Below are positions 20,744 to 21,931 of a stretch of 21,931 nt of DNA, piece after piece. Each line of letters opens with the position of its first letter. Within the stretch, counting starts at the first letter, position 1. A program made the translations under genes and the position numbers. Source of the DNA: a virus; the IMG/VR virus record IMGVR_UViG_3300010334_006995, positions 1 to 21,931 of that record. One strand, written 5' to 3'. The notes under the pieces were generated by a model that was not told where the DNA came from, did not search any database, and saw nothing but the letters and a program-made list of their open reading frames with translations.

Positions 20744-21446
20744 TAATGAACTAACAAGAGGTGTACCTGCCGGTGGTAATATATTACCATATAGTACCGG
20801 TTCAAATACATTAGGTGTACCGGTATCAGCTATATTACAAGATGCAGGTAATATAGGTATAGGAAATAATAGCCCGCAAAGCAAACTACATGTTTATGAT
20901 GCTTCTAATAGCTTAATAGCTCTTGGAAGAGCTGGAAATCCACAAGCACTTGCAAAATGGGAATATAATAGCGGTACTTGTTCTTTTGGAACAAGAGATA
21001 CAGATAACTTAGAATTAATAACAAACAACGTCTCAAGATTATTCATGAATACAGTAGGTAATGTAGGTATAGGTACGACAACACCTACAGCTAAGCTGGA
21101 TGTGAATGGAAATGTTAAAGCTACAAACATACCTAAATTTGCATGGGCAAGATTTAATGGTAGTGGAGAAATTCAAGCTAGCCTTGGGGTCACCTCTATT
21201 ACTCCTAACAGTCCAAATTCCAATGTCTACATAGTAGATGTAACAGCAGCTAATTTTTCTAACGCAAATTATTCGATTACAGGTATGACACGTTATAACG
21301 GCACTTCATGCTTTATGCAGCTATATACAGGAGACGGCAGTAGTACTGCTTTTAATCCTACAACTACACGGTTTTATGTTGCTACAAATAATTCTTCAGT
21401 AGGTCAAGTTAATCATACAAACTATATTCAGGTGATGGGTAATTAA
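20727..21446 (+). CDS. Tail fibre paralogue with shared N-terminal module (last of array)
   Basis: This 239-residue protein has the head MADVTINELTRGVPAGGNIL, then PYSTGSNTLGVPVSAILQDA and GNIGIGNNSPQSKLHV, closest at the DNA level to the gene at 19046. The middle has ALAKWEYNSGTCSFGTRDTD and then VGNVGIGTTTPTAKLDVNGN. The C-terminal sandwich starts KFAWARFNGSGEIQASLGVT near residue 133 and ends YIQVMGN. It is the last fibre gene in the window, followed by a perfect palindrome and hairpins. The role is host recognition, inferred from architecture. Confidence 0.75.
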   Translation: MADVTINELTRGVPAGGNILPYSTGSNTLGVPVSAILQDAGNIGIGNNSPQSKLHVYDASNSLIALGRAGNPQALAKWEYNSGTCSFGTRDTDNLELITNNVSRLFMNTVGNVGIGTTTPTAKLDVNGNVKATNIPKFAWARFNGSGEIQASLGVTSITPNSPNSNVYIVDVTAANFSNANYSITGMTRYNGTSCFMQLYTGDGSSTAFNPTTTRFYVATNNSSVGQVNHTNYIQVMGN

Positions 21447-21454
21447 TTCAGCGC

Positions 21455-21470
21455 ACTTTACGCGTAAAGT
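21455..21470. terminator. 16-bp perfect palindrome after fibre array
   Basis: ACTTTACGCGTAAAGT is a perfect inverted repeat 9 bases after the last fibre stop. No T-run follows, so it is either a weak terminator/mRNA-end hairpin or a protein-binding site. Confidence 0.45.
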
Positions 21471-21581
21471 AATTCCTAATAAGAACTATATAAAAATTTA
21501 GCAAAAAAAATTATATAAAATTTTCGGCATGCACCTATAGAAAACAACCCCGCTGTCCACGTATGTATAAATTCCCGTACT

Positions 21582-21615
21582 GGGGGTTATATCCCCCTGG
21601 GGGTTTTAGAACCCC
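21582..21615 (-). terminator. Two tandem GC-rich hairpins at the 3' end of the SD-led gene
   Basis: Hairpin one is GGGGG-TTATAT-CCCCC (21582-21597). Hairpin two is GGGGTT-TTAG-AACCCC (21600-21615), which contains the stop codon of the minus gene at 21606. They stand out in an AT-rich region and probably end or stabilise the leftward transcript. The C run of the first and G run of the second could also pair with each other, so alternative folds are possible. No long T-run follows on either strand. Confidence 0.5.
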
Positions 21616-21794
21616 ACCTCGGTTTTAGAAGCGGGTACTGTATCTAGGTACCATGGTCTAGAATTAAAGACTACTTCTTGATCCACATCACCATACCATT
21701 TATGTTCACCTTCTACATAACGATCGATATGTTTCTTTCTACTTAAGAAGTACTCTGCTGCTGTTAAGGTTACTACTTGTGTACTATCATTCAT
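21606..21794 (-). CDS. Small hypothetical protein with strong Shine-Dalgarno site
   Basis: This 62-residue protein starts MNDSTQVVTLTAAEYFLSRK, continues with KHIDRYVEGEHKWYGDVDQE and ends WYLDTVPASKTEVGF. It is soluble and acidic, with several Tyr and Trp; no family is recognised. The start at 21794 is fixed by AGGAGG six bases upstream. The stop lies within the second of two GC-rich hairpins. It is downstream of the tRNA on the same strand and may be part of an early-expressed region with it. Confidence 0.7.
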   Translation of the reverse strand: MNDSTQVVTLTAAEYFLSRKKHIDRYVEGEHKWYGDVDQEVVFNSRPWYLDTVPASKTEVGF

Positions 21795-21800
21795 ACTATA

Positions 21801-21806
21801 CCTCCT
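21801..21806 (-). promoter_or_regulatory. Canonical Shine-Dalgarno site AGGAGG
   Basis: The minus strand reads AGGAGG, then TATAGT, then ATG. This is the only perfect Shine-Dalgarno sequence with ideal spacing that I found before a gene in the window; it decides the start of the gene at 21794. Confidence 0.85.
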
Positions 21807-21842
21807 ATTGTATATGCTATCTATCTATCGACAACATCTATC

Positions 21843-21915
21843 TGGGCTCGGAGGGACTTGAACCCCCAACCAAAGCATTATGAGTGCTCTGCTCTGACCA
21901 TTGAGCTACAAGCCC
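21843..21915 (-). tRNA. tRNA with CAT anticodon (Ile2-type or elongator Met)
   Basis: The 73-nucleotide cloverleaf is complete: acceptor GGGCTTG/CGAGCCC with discriminator A, D stem GCTC/GAGC, anticodon stem GAGCA/TGCTT with loop CTCATAA (anticodon CAT at 21882-21880), variable TGGTT, and T arm GGGGG-TTCAAGT-CCCTC. No CCA is encoded. It is not an initiator type: the first pair is G-C and the anticodon stem lacks three G-C pairs. The short D loop (AATGGTCA) and TTCAAGTCC T loop look more like E. coli tRNA-Ile2, which reads ATA after lysidine modification, than elongator Met (TTCGAATCC). T4 also encodes a CAT tRNA of this kind. ATA codons are abundant in the window. Confidence 0.92.
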
Positions 21916-21931
21916 AACGTACTAGCTGGGC

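Noticed and set aside
15083-21446. GNIGIGT repeats as a sign of missing S74 chaperone domains or broken genes
   Set aside because: The frames end in plausible folded domains (GCVLIEW, MRVY, KAWVNF-type), so they look intact, not truncated.
21843-21915. tRNA as a phage attachment site (att)
   Set aside because: No integrase gene or duplicated tRNA end is visible, and the gene content is that of a lytic T4-like phage.
1-21931. Alternative genetic code (stop reassignment)
   Set aside because: TAA, TAG and TGA all end recognisable full-length proteins at the expected places, and no conserved gene shows an internal in-frame stop.

Overview
This window looks like part of the genome of an AT-rich, T4-like contractile-tailed phage (myovirus). 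The evidence is a class Ia ribonucleotide reductase pair (nrdA/nrdB), a T4 gp5-like baseplate spike, a T4-type lysozyme, a long run of tail-fibre genes, a phage tRNA and very tight gene packing on both strands. Motifs resembling the T4 late promoter (ATAAATA) sit just in front of many start codons, and most genes have no visible Shine-Dalgarno sequence. The host cannot be named. A histone H1/Hc1-like gene resembling Bacteroidota proteins, together with the missing Shine-Dalgarno sites, makes a Bacteroidota host possible, but a T4-like phage of another marine bacterium would also fit.

Layout. Positions 1-1693 (minus) hold nucleotide genes: the N-terminus of a GMP reductase (guaC, cut by the window edge), a PurN-like formyltransferase and a TGT/DpdA-like protein. 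Positions 1729-4329 (plus) encode the baseplate spike. Positions 4330-9485 (minus) hold small unknown genes, nrdB, nrdA, an unknown protein, a coiled-coil/membrane protein and another unknown. Positions 9542-10952 (plus) hold a fibre with a self-cleaving S74 chaperone and a small basic protein. Positions 10927-12707 (minus) hold a GH24 lysozyme, a secreted 3D-domain protein and a gpt-type purine phosphoribosyltransferase. Positions 12738-13979 are a patch of small genes on both strands, including a zinc ribbon, an Hc1-like histone and two proteins with capsid-targeting-like N-termini. Positions 14016-21446 (plus, with a minus block at 16112-17340) hold seven fibre-type genes that share an N-terminal module but differ downstream. 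Positions 21606-21915 (minus) hold a small gene with a strong Shine-Dalgarno site and a tRNA with a CAT anticodon.

How the genes may work together. Gpt (guanine to GMP), GuaC (GMP to IMP), PurN (de novo purine synthesis) and NrdAB (NDP to dNDP) could together remodel the purine pool toward adenine for an AT-rich genome. The DpdA-like protein hints at deazaguanine modification of DNA or RNA. The lysozyme, 3D protein and coiled-coil membrane protein could act on the cell envelope. The fibre array looks like a cassette for varying host recognition. Three short proteins begin with a motif like the T4 capsid-targeting propeptide, ending in I-x-E, and may be packaged internal head proteins. No gene-free stretch exceeds 300 bases; the longest (21447-21605) holds a palindrome and hairpins.
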